From Paenibacillus_E sp042676385 (lineage in GTDB: Bacteria > Bacillota > Bacilli > Paenibacillales > NBRC-103111), in contig NZ_JBHTHA010000036.1 of assembly GCF_042676385.1 (NCBI RefSeq), forward strand, positions 324,162 through 388,161: a stretch of 64,000 nt of DNA, in the 5' to 3' direction. Positions within the stretch are counted from its first letter, which is position 1; each line of letters begins with the position of its first letter. Below the pieces are notes generated by a model. It saw only the letters and a list, made by a program, of their open reading frames with translations, made no database searches and was not told the origin of the DNA. The position numbers were made by a program, and so were the translations under genes. This document shows positions 39,760 to 47,759 of this stretch, piece by piece.

Positions 39760-41112
39760 TCAACATTTTTTCAACATTTCTTTTTGACTTTGTTTTTGTC
39801 CTATCCAAAACGACCATAATAACGTACAAACTGGCAATGCCCAAAGAAAAGGTGCACATATTACATACTGCTCGACCGGTACGCCAACTATGGTTCCACA
39901 AACAATAGCTAGCATATTCCAAGGGACCATTGCAGCAAAGATCAAGCTGGAATCCGCGACGACACGAGCGAGATGACTTCGAAGATAACGTTTCTCCCAG
40001 AACGGCAACAAGCTTCGTCCCGTCATCATAATGGGCAGCGTTTGCGTACAGGCAACCAGCCCCAGACCAAGCCCAAGTAGCGACGTCCGCACAGTAGCCC
40101 CGAAAAGCGTGCTTGACTTATCGCCTAGCAATTTTTGCATATAAGGCTGAAGAACGCGACTCTCTTCAAGTATACCGTTATATGCGCCTGCCAGACCAAT
40201 CAGAACAATCAATTCTATCATGCTGGATAGTCCCTTAGTATGCAGCGATGCGATTGTAGTGGATTGGTAGCCCAGCCATATGTAATGAAGCCAATCACGA
40301 AAGCCTATATGCTGTAGGAGGGTACCTAGGACAATCGCAAATGCTATCGAAAGCAGGAAGCCATATTTTGACTTCAAACGTAGCAATATGGAGCTAAGCA
40401 AAATAAGTACGGGCAGCACAAGCCAAGGCGTATAATGATATCCCCGGTCGAATTGCGGCTTAAGAGAAGCGATTTCACTGTAGTGCCAGCTTCCGCTTAA
40501 ATCTTTGGACAAGAAAAAAACGATCGAGAGAACCAGAGCGCCAACGGTTGTTGGCAGTAGGGATTGGAATTGCGTTTTTACGGATACACCTGCGGAGGCT
40601 GCAACTAGTTGATTAGCGCTTGAGAACGGAGATGTTCGATCACCAACAAAGGCTCCGGACACCAATGCACCTGCTGCCAGAGGGAGAGGAATCTGCAGCA
40701 GAAGACCAATCCCGACCAAAGGAATGCCAACTGAACTAAGGGTGCCCGTAGAAGTCCCCAACAACATCGAAATTATAGCCGAGAGCAGAAATGAAAAAGT
40801 AAGAAAATAACTAGGATTAATGAATGATATTCCCTTATCAATCATGTAAGGAATTGTTCCGCTGGCTGTCCAAGTAGGGATGACCAGGCCTACAAGTGCA
40901 AGTATCCAGATTACTTCTTTGGTATGTTTTATCCCAATCCACATATTTCTCGCAATAACCGACCATGCTGTCCCGCTCCGCAAACTAAATGCAATTAATG
41001 TAAAAAGACCCAATACAAAGCCGAAAACTAAAGGAACATGCAACAAATATGCGATAGCAAGTCCAATAATTGTAATAGTAACCGTTAAACTTAGCTGGTT
41101 TTTCGTTAACAT
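39760..41112 (-). CDS. nhaC: Na+/H+ antiporter, NhaC family
   Basis: 450 aa, about twelve helices. NhaC-type features include LLGTSTGTLSSVGIPLVGIG, GAFVGDRTSPFSSANQLVAASAG and VVADSSLIFAAMVPWNMLAIVCGTIVGVP with helix-embedded charged residues. It exchanges sodium for protons across the membrane and supports alkaline or salt tolerance. The ATG at 41112 has AGGA six bases ahead; an upstream GTG would add six residues. Immediately upstream of tRNA-Val on the same strand, but probably separate. Confidence 0.9.
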   Translation of the reverse strand: MLTKNQLSLTVTITIIGLAIAYLLHVPLVFGFVLGLFTLIAFSLRSGTAWSVIARNMWIGIKHTKEVIWILALVGLVIPTWTASGTIPYMIDKGISFINPSYFLTFSFLLSAIISMLLGTSTGTLSSVGIPLVGIGLLLQIPLPLAAGALVSGAFVGDRTSPFSSANQLVAASAGVSVKTQFQSLLPTTVGALVLSIVFFLSKDLSGSWHYSEIASLKPQFDRGYHYTPWLVLPVLILLSSILLRLKSKYGFLLSIAFAIVLGTLLQHIGFRDWLHYIWLGYQSTTIASLHTKGLSSMIELIVLIGLAGAYNGILEESRVLQPYMQKLLGDKSSTLFGATVRTSLLGLGLGLVACTQTLPIMMTGRSLLPFWEKRYLRSHLARVVADSSLIFAAMVPWNMLAIVCGTIVGVPVEQYVICAPFLWALPVCTLLWSFWIGQKQSQKEMLKKC

Positions 41113-41344
41113 GTCGTTTCCTGACCTCACTTACATGTTTGCTTGATTATTTGACAACATACTTCAGCTATTTTAGCACAAATCTAATTTGATGGGCATG
41201 TACCATTTTTCTTTTATTTGCCGTTTCGATATGTCTTTTTTCGGTTCATAATTTAGTCATTTTAAGTAAAAACTTGACTGTGGAGCCTGAATGCAAGGCC
41301 TCCATCCATTGCTTCGTAGATACCTTACAGGAGGACGCCTAATT

Positions 41345-42484
41345 ATGTATCGATTCCGAGCACACAGCTTGCTCAGAAAGCTGTTCTTCGTATTTATGCT
41401 GCTCCCCCTGCTGACAACCGGTTTGCAAACGGGCAGCGTTGCTGCGAATAGCTCCTTACAATTGAAAGAAGATCCCGCAAGTGCCGTCCCTTTGCGACTT
41501 ATCGTTAAAGCGACGAACCGGTCCACCTATCAGACTGAAGCCAAGTTTACCGACAAAAAAATGATAAAGGAACTCGAAGCAGGCGTACCCGGAGCTCCGT
41601 TCGATGAGCCATTGCTCCCCGATACCACCCTTTCTTTTGAAAAGAATGGGCATACCTGGAACTTTGGGGTTACCGCCAAAGGCGAGGTCGTTGATCTTTC
41701 CCGAAAAATCATTCTGCAGGTTCCTCCTCGTATGCAGGAACGGTTGTCCATTCAGGTACAAACGCTAAGATCTAAGCACTATGGGGAATTGCTCCCTTGG
41801 GAGCAGGCCAGCAAGGTGCTGCCTAAATACAGCAAATTTACGATCACTGACATCGAGAGCGGTCTTAGCTTTGAGGGTCAGCGCCGCGCGGGCTCCAGTC
41901 ATGCGGATGTGCAGCCGCTCACGAAGACCGACTCCGCAACGCTCAAAACCATTTATGGCGGCGCCTGGAGCTGGGACCGCAGAGCGGTCCTCGTGAAGTT
42001 GAATGGCCGTACGCTGGCCGGTTCTATGCATGGCATGCCGCACGGAGGAGATGGCATTCCCGGAAATGACTTCAACGGTCATTTCTGCATCCATTTCCTC
42101 GGGAGCGTCACCCATCGCTCCCGTTCCAGTGATCCGGCGCACCAGGTCATGGTGCACCGGGCCGCCGGCTTGCTGGACGAATACGTCAGCAAGCTCTCGC
42201 CTTGGGCGCTGATCGACGTATGGATCACCGCGGCGAATCAAGGTGACCTGCAACTGCTGCAAGTCACCACCGGGCAAGAACAAGCTGTGCATATGCGAAC
42301 TATGCGCAGATTGTCCAAATTCCCGGAGCTGGATACATCCCAGCTCCTGAAGCTAGACGCCGCGGTAGACGTTTCGGCTACGCCGGAAGACTCGAACGCG
42401 ACGCGAAAAAGGCGAGTCCTCTTTCACCTTGAAAGAGTCTCGCCAGAGGCGCGCTGGTACATACGCAGCGCAGAAATTCAATGA
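41345..42484 (+). CDS. Conserved exported protein with an HGGDG...HFCIHF motif, 379 aa
   Basis: Signal peptide (residues 1-35, cleavage near SVAANS), a beta-rich N-terminal half, and a distinctive block TIYGGAWSWDRRAVLVKLNGRTLAGSMHGMPHGGDGIPGNDFNGHFCIHFLGSVTHRSRSSDPAHQ at about 205-270. The invariant-looking His and Cys (HG..., HFCIHF, H, H) recall an L,D-transpeptidase-like SHGC site or a metal site. I have seen related Paenibacillus exported proteins with this block, often beside stalk domains, but know no assigned function. The ATG at 41345 follows AGGAGG; an ATG at 41291 gives a poor signal peptide. Confidence 0.75.
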   Translation: MYRFRAHSLLRKLFFVFMLLPLLTTGLQTGSVAANSSLQLKEDPASAVPLRLIVKATNRSTYQTEAKFTDKKMIKELEAGVPGAPFDEPLLPDTTLSFEKNGHTWNFGVTAKGEVVDLSRKIILQVPPRMQERLSIQVQTLRSKHYGELLPWEQASKVLPKYSKFTITDIESGLSFEGQRRAGSSHADVQPLTKTDSATLKTIYGGAWSWDRRAVLVKLNGRTLAGSMHGMPHGGDGIPGNDFNGHFCIHFLGSVTHRSRSSDPAHQVMVHRAAGLLDEYVSKLSPWALIDVWITAANQGDLQLLQVTTGQEQAVHMRTMRRLSKFPELDTSQLLKLDAAVDVSATPEDSNATRKRRVLFHLERVSPEARWYIRSAEIQ

Positions 42485-42486
42485 TG

Positions 42487-42538
42487 AAAGCCTGCTCTCT
42501 GGCCAGCGTGTGCATACAACTAGCGAGCAGGCTTTTTT
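42487..42538. terminator. Bidirectional terminator
   Basis: AAAGCCTGCTC/GAGCAGGCTTT with a 27-base loop and T6 on the plus strand, between convergent genes. Confidence 0.8.
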
Positions 42539-43274
42539 ATTCCTCCGGCTGGCCGGACGCTTTACGCAGCTCATTTGCCATACGATGGAATTCGTCACGA
42601 GCGGCTGAAGAATTGGTTGCATTATATCCGGCTGCAAGAAATGGAATAAGAATATTGGCGTCTTGAACGGATAGCGGGTAGGTTACCGGTTTCGCTTGCA
42701 ATTGCCACCAACCTTCATTTCCGTAAGATTCATCAAAGTCCACGCCGATGCCATGAGCCGTCACATCGTTCTCGAATTGGTACAGATTCAAGAAGGTCGA
42801 CTTGCTGCCTCTGCTCCAGGCATATGTCTGCCAAAATCGAGAACAAGCGCCTGCCGCGCGTACCGCCTCGACAACGTCATAAGAACCGTATACACCGGTA
42901 AAATAACCTGGAGTCGCTTCACTCGCAGCTCGGATGTAAGCAAGGACTGCCGGCATTTGCCCTACGGTGGCGTCAAAGTCAACCGCGAAGTAAATGCAAC
43001 TGCCTGCTGGTTGACCAACCGCATTAGCTACCTGTAAGGCTGTAGCCCCGTCCTCTAGTCCGGCAGTGCGTCCGCCGAGCGCTCGGCTCGCCGTCGTTTC
43101 AAAAACGGAGACAATTTGCAAACCCGCCTCCGAAATGGTCTGCGCTTCCGCTTTCGTTAATGCTTTAAATCCGCTCGGAACGAGATATCTGGCAACGAAC
43201 CTGTAACCATCCTTGAAGAAAGCCGCTGCCGTTTGCGCCGTTAGTGGCGTCGAGCAATCGAATCCTTTGGTCAT
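42537..43274 (-). CDS. DUF1906 (Rv2525c-like glycoside-hydrolase-like) protein
   Basis: 245 aa. The domain spans about 3-200: GFDCSTPLTAQTAAAFFKDGYRFVARYLVP, GLQIVSVFETTASRALGG, CIYFAVDFDA, GVYGSYDVVEA, WQTYAWSRG and GVDFDESYG. This is a TIM-barrel fold related to GH25 lysozymes. A 45-residue C-terminal tail follows. No signal peptide is visible. Possible peptidoglycan or spore-related hydrolase activity is unproven. The ATG at 43274 has GAAGGG eight bases ahead. Confidence 0.9.
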   Translation of the reverse strand: MTKGFDCSTPLTAQTAAAFFKDGYRFVARYLVPSGFKALTKAEAQTISEAGLQIVSVFETTASRALGGRTAGLEDGATALQVANAVGQPAGSCIYFAVDFDATVGQMPAVLAYIRAASEATPGYFTGVYGSYDVVEAVRAAGACSRFWQTYAWSRGSKSTFLNLYQFENDVTAHGIGVDFDESYGNEGWWQLQAKPVTYPLSVQDANILIPFLAAGYNATNSSAARDEFHRMANELRKASGQPEE

Positions 43275-43412
43275 TTCAAACACCCTTCCCTTCTACTAGT
43301 TTCATATAAAATATGCTGGCATAGGGAACAATGCAACTGACGCCTACCTTAATTATGTAAAACTAGGTCGCCCGTTTCAACAAATAACCAAAAAACTCTC
43401 AACAAAAATGAG

Positions 43413-43510
43413 AAAACCTCTATCGAGGCCACTCAATGATGAGCGACCGCGCTTAGAGGTTGGTTTTATCGCCAATAAGAAAGCGGTTTTCGGGAACCGA
43501 AAACTTATAC
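43413..43510. other. Structured gene-free region downstream of the tRNA pair
   Basis: AACCTCTA (43416-43423) pairs with TAGAGGTT (43454-43461). A second perfect hairpin GTTTTCGG-GAA-CCGAAAAC lies at 43486-43504 and is flanked by AAGAAAG/CTTTCTT. No ORF with ribosome signals. It could be part of a processed tRNA transcript or an unannotated RNA. Confidence 0.4.
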
Positions 43511-43522
43511 TTTCTTATGTGA

Positions 43523-43552
43523 TAAAAAAACTCTTGCATTTGCAAGAGTTTC
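43523..43552 (-). terminator. Terminator of the tRNA-fMet/tRNA-Ile2 unit
   Basis: Perfect AAACTCTTGCA/TGCAAGAGTTT stem, followed on the minus strand by T7, directly after the second tRNA. Confidence 0.85.
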
Positions 43553-43558
43553 ATCATA

Positions 43559-43632
43559 TGGGCCCAGAGGGACTCGAACCCCCGACCAATCGGTTATGAG
43601 CCGACCGCTCTAACCAACTGAGCTATAGGCCC
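43559..43632 (-). tRNA. tRNA-Ile2 (CAT anticodon, lysidine-modified)
   Basis: 74 nt. Acceptor GGGCCTA/TGGGCCC with A73, anticodon loop CTCATAA. A CAT anticodon could mean Met. The acceptor stem is the one used by Bacillus tRNA-Ile (GGGCCTA...), which points to the minor isoleucine tRNA reading AUA after TilS modification. CCA not encoded. Confidence 0.85.
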
Positions 43633-43646
43633 AAATACAAGTGATT

Positions 43647-43723
43647 TGGTTGCGGGGGCAGGATTTGAACCTGCGGCCTTCGGGTTATGAGCCCGACGAG
43701 CTACCGAGCTGCTCCACCCCGCG
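43647..43723 (-). tRNA. Initiator tRNA-fMet (CAT), CCA encoded
   Basis: 77 nt including CCA. Initiator hallmarks are visible: an unpaired C1-A72 at the end of the acceptor (CGCGGGG/CCCCGCA) and three G-C pairs next to the anticodon loop (TCGGG-CTCATAA-CCCGA). Upstream of tRNA-Ile2 by 14 bases in the same transcript. Confidence 0.95.
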
Positions 43724-43813
43724 TCATTGGTTGCCGATTACAGCGACAAAAATAAATATACACCAACCGCGTGTGGAAAGTCAAGCATAATTTTATTGGC
43801 ACTATTGGAAAAA

Positions 43814-43978
43814 TCAGGTGCTGAAGCGGACGCCAAAGCGACCTTTTTTGGATTTATATACTTCGACTTCTTGCGGGCATTCGTAACCGTAAATCCACCA
43901 ATCCTCTTCCATTCGCTTTGCCAAACAACCGGCTTGGAATTTGGAATCGTAAAGTTTGGCCCAATAAATCCAATGCAT
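43814..43978 (-). CDS. Hypothetical small aromatic-rich protein, 54 aa
   Basis: GGAGTGA sits seven bases before the ATG. The peptide begins MHWIYWAKLYDSKFQAGCLA and continues KRMEEDWWIYGYECPQEVEV, ending KKGRFGVRFST. Eleven Trp/Tyr in 54 residues and two Cys suggest a compact folded or metal-binding protein. It reads in a different frame from the longer 95-codon ORF over the same DNA, which has no ribosome site. I know no family. Likely real from its translation signals and protein-like composition. Confidence 0.68.
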   Translation of the reverse strand: MHWIYWAKLYDSKFQAGCLAKRMEEDWWIYGYECPQEVEVYKSKKGRFGVRFST

Positions 43979-44126
43979 ATGTGTTCACTCCGTTTATTTA
44001 TGATCGATATCCCTATCATAACCAAAAAGGGTTCTGCTTATGAGGCGTTATTTCAATTCCTGCAGTTTTAGAAAAAGCAGGAAAGCGGTATAATAAGAGA
44101 ACACTCAATCTAAAGGAGGAATCAAT

Positions 44127-44639
44127 ATGAACTGCGGAATCGCCATTTTTCCATCCAAGCAAGTTCAAGACGCTGCCAACAGCTACAGAAAACGGTATGA
44201 TCCTCACTATAATTTCATTCAACCGCATCTGACAATCCGGGAAAAAGAAGAATGGGACGAAATGCAGCTTGCATCCGCAGTGGATCGATTGGAACAAGTA
44301 ACAAGATCCATTGCTCCTTTCGAGATTGAATTCAATCGGTTCTCTTCCTTCTACCCTGTCAACAATGTCATTTATTTAGCACTCGCGGACACGACAAATA
44401 TGATAAACCTGCACCAGGCCATTTGCACGGAGGAACTGGTGGAAACGAATAGGACTTTCACATTCAATCCTCATCTCACGATCGGTCAACAGTTAGGTGA
44501 CGACGAACTGCACGACGTATTATCCAGTCTTAAAACAACCACGGTTGATTACCGATCCCGTGTTGATCGCGTGCATCTACTGTACCAAACTGAAAATGGA
44601 GCATGGACCGTTTATCAGACGTTCCTGCTCCGTGGATGA
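44127..44639 (+). CDS. yjcG: YjcG-family 2'-5' RNA-ligase-superfamily phosphoesterase
   Basis: 170 aa, the length of Bacillus YjcG. Two HxT motifs, PHLTIRE (about 33-39) and PHLTIGQ (about 116-122), form the active site of the 2H phosphoesterase fold. The natural substrate is unknown; members hydrolyse or form 2',5' or cyclic phosphodiesters. AAAGGAGGA precedes the ATG. A TATAAT box lies at about 44091. Terminator shared with the convergent exported-protein gene. Confidence 0.93.
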   Translation: MNCGIAIFPSKQVQDAANSYRKRYDPHYNFIQPHLTIREKEEWDEMQLASAVDRLEQVTRSIAPFEIEFNRFSSFYPVNNVIYLALADTTNMINLHQAICTEELVETNRTFTFNPHLTIGQQLGDDELHDVLSSLKTTTVDYRSRVDRVHLLYQTENGAWTVYQTFLLRG

Positions 44640-44688
44640 AAAAAAGCCGCAAGAAAAGCTCGATTTTGAGCATTTCTTGCGGCTTTTA
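44640..44688. terminator. Strong bidirectional terminator
   Basis: AAAAAGCCGCAAGAAA/TTTCTTGCGGCTTTT with an inner GCTC/GAGC stem. It ends both yjcG and the RND operon. Confidence 0.9.
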
Positions 44689-44690
44689 TC

Positions 44691-46433
44691 TCATTGCTTA
44701 AATGTTGTCAACAGACGTTTTACGGTTTCACCGTTTTCACCGGCAAAAGTCTCGAATACTTTGACGGTCAATGGGAAATCAAGCTGTCCGGAATTAACGT
44801 TTAACGTTATCGTATTGGTGCCATTAAACAAGCGACCTTCACCCGATAAAGCCTGTGTTGAACTGCCTACAGGGTCTCCGGTATTGTTGTACAATTCGAA
44901 CAAGAGCTTAGAATTAAATGAATCGGCAGTTACTTGTTTATCCGATACGATATCCAGATCAAGTTTCAATTTATAGTTATAAGTCATGTTTCCTTGGAAT
45001 ATAGCCGAGATGGACCAATCTTTGATCTTCACATCATAAGGGTACACCTTAAGCACATCGTCTGTTACATCATTTGTCTGAACTGGCACTTTCGCAGTCG
45101 CAAGCAGTGACTTATAGGAAGTTTCCCCACTGGCTTGATTGCTGTACAAGTTCATTTTCAGCCCTTCTCCTGTCTCAGATGAAGGTAAAGCATAAGCATA
45201 GCTCACAACGTAGGAAGCTTTAGGAACAACACTAATTGCAGTTTTTGCCTGTCTGCTTCCAGCATAAGCAAAACCATCTTTACTAACCAATTCCGTTTGG
45301 ATCGCAGGGATCGGGATCGGTCTATCGCTGTTGTTAGTCAGCTTGAATTTTGCAACAGCCGTATTGAAGCCGTCATCTTCATTTTTTGTTATATGAAGCT
45401 CTTCAAGTGTAACATCTACATTCGACGGCACAAATTTATTCGTAGAATCCAATTTTACCGGAGTTCCCAGCTTGTAGTCCGGAGCAGGAATAACACCTTG
45501 AGTTACAGCGCCGGTAGGTAACAGAATATTCACACGACCTACCCTGTACGTATCGTCACCACCCGTGGAGGCGAATTTCTCCGGCGTTACAACATTCAAG
45601 CTTGAGAATTCAGTGTCCAGATCACTTGGAATGACAATATGCACATATTTCTTTTCACCAGGTTCCAATGTTACGGCTGCTTCCGCACGATCGCCCGAGT
45701 ATACTTTGTTCTCTGTCTTGCCGTCGATGCCAAAGCTAGGAACGGTTTGGCGCTCGTTCGTAGGATTCACGGCTTGAATTTGAACAACTGTGGATACTCC
45801 TTTTGCCGTAATTTCCTTATGAATATCAATCGGTGCAAAAAGGACCTGTGAATGCAGGGATGGAAGCGTGAAGGCTTCGCCCCATTTCAAAATAGCCGAT
45901 TGTTTTGTGATGGCGCTGTCGCTACCGTTCCACACCATTCCGGCATCGGCAGCAACTGTCAATAATGTCGTTTCTTTCTTCGGATATACTTCCAAATCCA
46001 CATCGACAAAGCTGATATCCGTCAGGGCGACATCGTCACTCCGGTCAACCGTAGACATATAGCTCAGCTCTTGTTGGCTTTTGGGCTGAACGGATTTTGG
46101 ATTTTTCGAACTTGGTTGGAGCGTATATTCCACGCCATCAGCCATGCGGACTCGCAGTTCATAGTCAGGAACCCGGGTAACTTTGTTACCTGTATTTTTT
46201 ATACGGACGACAGCACCGAGTTTCGTTGTATCAGAATTATGCTCATTTAGGATACTTTTGATTTCAACATCGATTTGATCCTTTAGATTATAGCTGACAA
46301 TGTTGTTCTGCGCCGCAATTGCTGCGTTCACGGCACTAGATGGCTCAGCTGCCCAGGCCGGGAAAGCTGCTGTTGTAAGAAGCGCGGCGGAAAGTGCGAT
46401 GGTGGCCAGGGATTTTTTCATAGTCTTGTTCAA
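44691..46433 (-). CDS. Exported beta-rich surface protein, 580 aa, companion of RND pump
   Basis: Signal peptide (1-28; KSLATIALSAALLTTAAFPAWAA). The mature part is a chain of about four beta-sandwich-like units of about 120-130 residues. Each contains a phrase like GAVVRIKNTGNKVTRVPDYELRVR or TAVAKFKLTNNSDRPIPIPAIQTEL, the pattern of DUF4352/immunoglobulin-like extracellular domains. No anchor is visible. TTG start with GGAGGAG six bases ahead, 12 bases after the adaptor gene. The signal peptide and repeat style match the 718-aa protein at 51233. I infer a surface partner or substrate of the efflux machinery; I know no characterised homologue. Confidence 0.8.
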   Translation of the reverse strand: MNKTMKKSLATIALSAALLTTAAFPAWAAEPSSAVNAAIAAQNNIVSYNLKDQIDVEIKSILNEHNSDTTKLGAVVRIKNTGNKVTRVPDYELRVRMADGVEYTLQPSSKNPKSVQPKSQQELSYMSTVDRSDDVALTDISFVDVDLEVYPKKETTLLTVAADAGMVWNGSDSAITKQSAILKWGEAFTLPSLHSQVLFAPIDIHKEITAKGVSTVVQIQAVNPTNERQTVPSFGIDGKTENKVYSGDRAEAAVTLEPGEKKYVHIVIPSDLDTEFSSLNVVTPEKFASTGGDDTYRVGRVNILLPTGAVTQGVIPAPDYKLGTPVKLDSTNKFVPSNVDVTLEELHITKNEDDGFNTAVAKFKLTNNSDRPIPIPAIQTELVSKDGFAYAGSRQAKTAISVVPKASYVVSYAYALPSSETGEGLKMNLYSNQASGETSYKSLLATAKVPVQTNDVTDDVLKVYPYDVKIKDWSISAIFQGNMTYNYKLKLDLDIVSDKQVTADSFNSKLLFELYNNTGDPVGSSTQALSGEGRLFNGTNTITLNVNSGQLDFPLTVKVFETFAGENGETVKRLLTTFKQ

Positions 46434-46445
46434 TTGTTTCTCCTC

Positions 46446-47699
46446 CTAATTCGATACTTTCACTTTGTCTTGATCTTTAAGTTGATGCTGACCGGAAATG
46501 ACGAGTGTCTCGCCCTCTTTAACCCCGGAAATAATTTCTTGATTCGTCTCATTAAGGCGGCCCAATTCAACTTTACGCTTTTGAACCGTGTCTCCATTTA
46601 AAATGAACACAAATGAATCTCCGCCTTCTCGAACGATACTAAGGCTCGGTACCACTGGAACCACTTGCTCGTCTTCTTTTGTCAATTCGACTTGTGCCTT
46701 GGAGCCAGGCTTCAATTTGCCGTCCGGATTCGGAACTTCCATTTCCAGATCGTAAGCATTGGATTGACCATTAATGACATCAGATAAGAATGTGACTTTC
46801 GCGTTCGTTTTGTCAATTACCCCTGGTATGTAAAAAGTAAGTTCCGTTTTCCCTCTAACGAGATTAGCTGCTGCATCTGTCAATTGCGATTTAATTTTAA
46901 CCGGATTGGTTTGTTGGACCTCGCCAACGCGGCCGCCAATTGTAATCGTCTGACCTACTTCAACGGTCAGGTCTGTTAAGACACCGGATGCCGGAGCTTT
47001 CACTTCTAAATTACTGAGCGTTCTTTCAATGCTTCGGCTATTTACTTGAGCTGTTTCATATGCGGTCTCGGCTTGAGATAGAGAATTCGTCTCTTGCAAT
47101 GCTTTAAGTTTTCTACGCGCGCTGTCCAGATCCTTTTTTGTATTATTCAATGACGTTTCGGCTTGATCCAGTTGAGTTTTCGTAACTAGCCCTTGGTCAT
47201 AATCATTATGTGCCTTATTATAAGCTTTCTCTAAGTCACTCACCGCTGTTTCCAATTTGGATACGCCATCCTTCGCATCTGCGATTCCATTATTAGAGTT
47301 TTGCTTTGCGGAGGACAGACCTTCTTGAGCGCCTTTCATATTCACTGCATTCAGATCTTTCTGAATCAGCGTATCCGTTGGATCTAAACGAAAAATGACA
47401 TCGCCCTTCTCCACTTTCTCTCCACGTTTTTTCAGGATTTCAATGACTTCACCGTTTGCCTTCGATACCACGTCAAGACGGACTGATGATACAACATCTC
47501 CAACTTGTTCGATGGGATCTCCGATTTTTTGCTTCTCGATTTTAGCTGTTTTCACGATTTTATCTTGCTGCTGAGCAGCCGGTGTGTTGGTCGGGCTCGC
47601 AGCCGGAGCTGCTGAGCAACCAACGGCTATCGCCGCGCTAAGCGCGACGATACCGAATAATTTGACACTGCGTTTGATGGTAAACAACTGACGTTTCAT
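46446..47699 (-). CDS. RND efflux membrane-fusion (periplasmic-adaptor-type) lipoprotein
   Basis: 417 aa. Lipobox AVGC (Cys28). HlyD/AcrA layout: lipoyl half-motif DVVSKANGEVIEILKKRGEKVEKGDVIFRLD (about 75-105), a helical hairpin (about 115-215), the second lipoyl half LEVKAPASGVLTDLTVEVGQTI, beta-barrel and C-terminal membrane-proximal domain (VVPVVPSLSIVREGGDSFVFIL). Anchored at the outer membrane face in a monoderm cell, where it would work with the RND permease upstream. Second gene of the RND operon. Confidence 0.9.
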   Translation of the reverse strand: MKRQLFTIKRSVKLFGIVALSAAIAVGCSAAPAASPTNTPAAQQQDKIVKTAKIEKQKIGDPIEQVGDVVSSVRLDVVSKANGEVIEILKKRGEKVEKGDVIFRLDPTDTLIQKDLNAVNMKGAQEGLSSAKQNSNNGIADAKDGVSKLETAVSDLEKAYNKAHNDYDQGLVTKTQLDQAETSLNNTKKDLDSARRKLKALQETNSLSQAETAYETAQVNSRSIERTLSNLEVKAPASGVLTDLTVEVGQTITIGGRVGEVQQTNPVKIKSQLTDAAANLVRGKTELTFYIPGVIDKTNAKVTFLSDVINGQSNAYDLEMEVPNPDGKLKPGSKAQVELTKEDEQVVPVVPSLSIVREGGDSFVFILNGDTVQKRKVELGRLNETNQEIISGVKEGETLVISGQHQLKDQDKVKVSN

Positions 47700-47759
47700 T
47701 TTCGATTTCCCCTTTTCCCCTGTTCAACTTAGCGTTTTTGCAGACACATGAACTTACTC

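Noticed and set aside
43738..44025. Minus-strand 95-codon ORF
   Set aside because: No ribosome site. The overlapping 54-codon frame at 43814-43978 has GGAGTGA and better protein composition.
44088..44100. Full sigma-A promoter for yjcG
   Set aside because: A TATAAT is present, but the region 16-18 bases upstream is a small hairpin with no acceptable -35, so only the -10 is mentioned.
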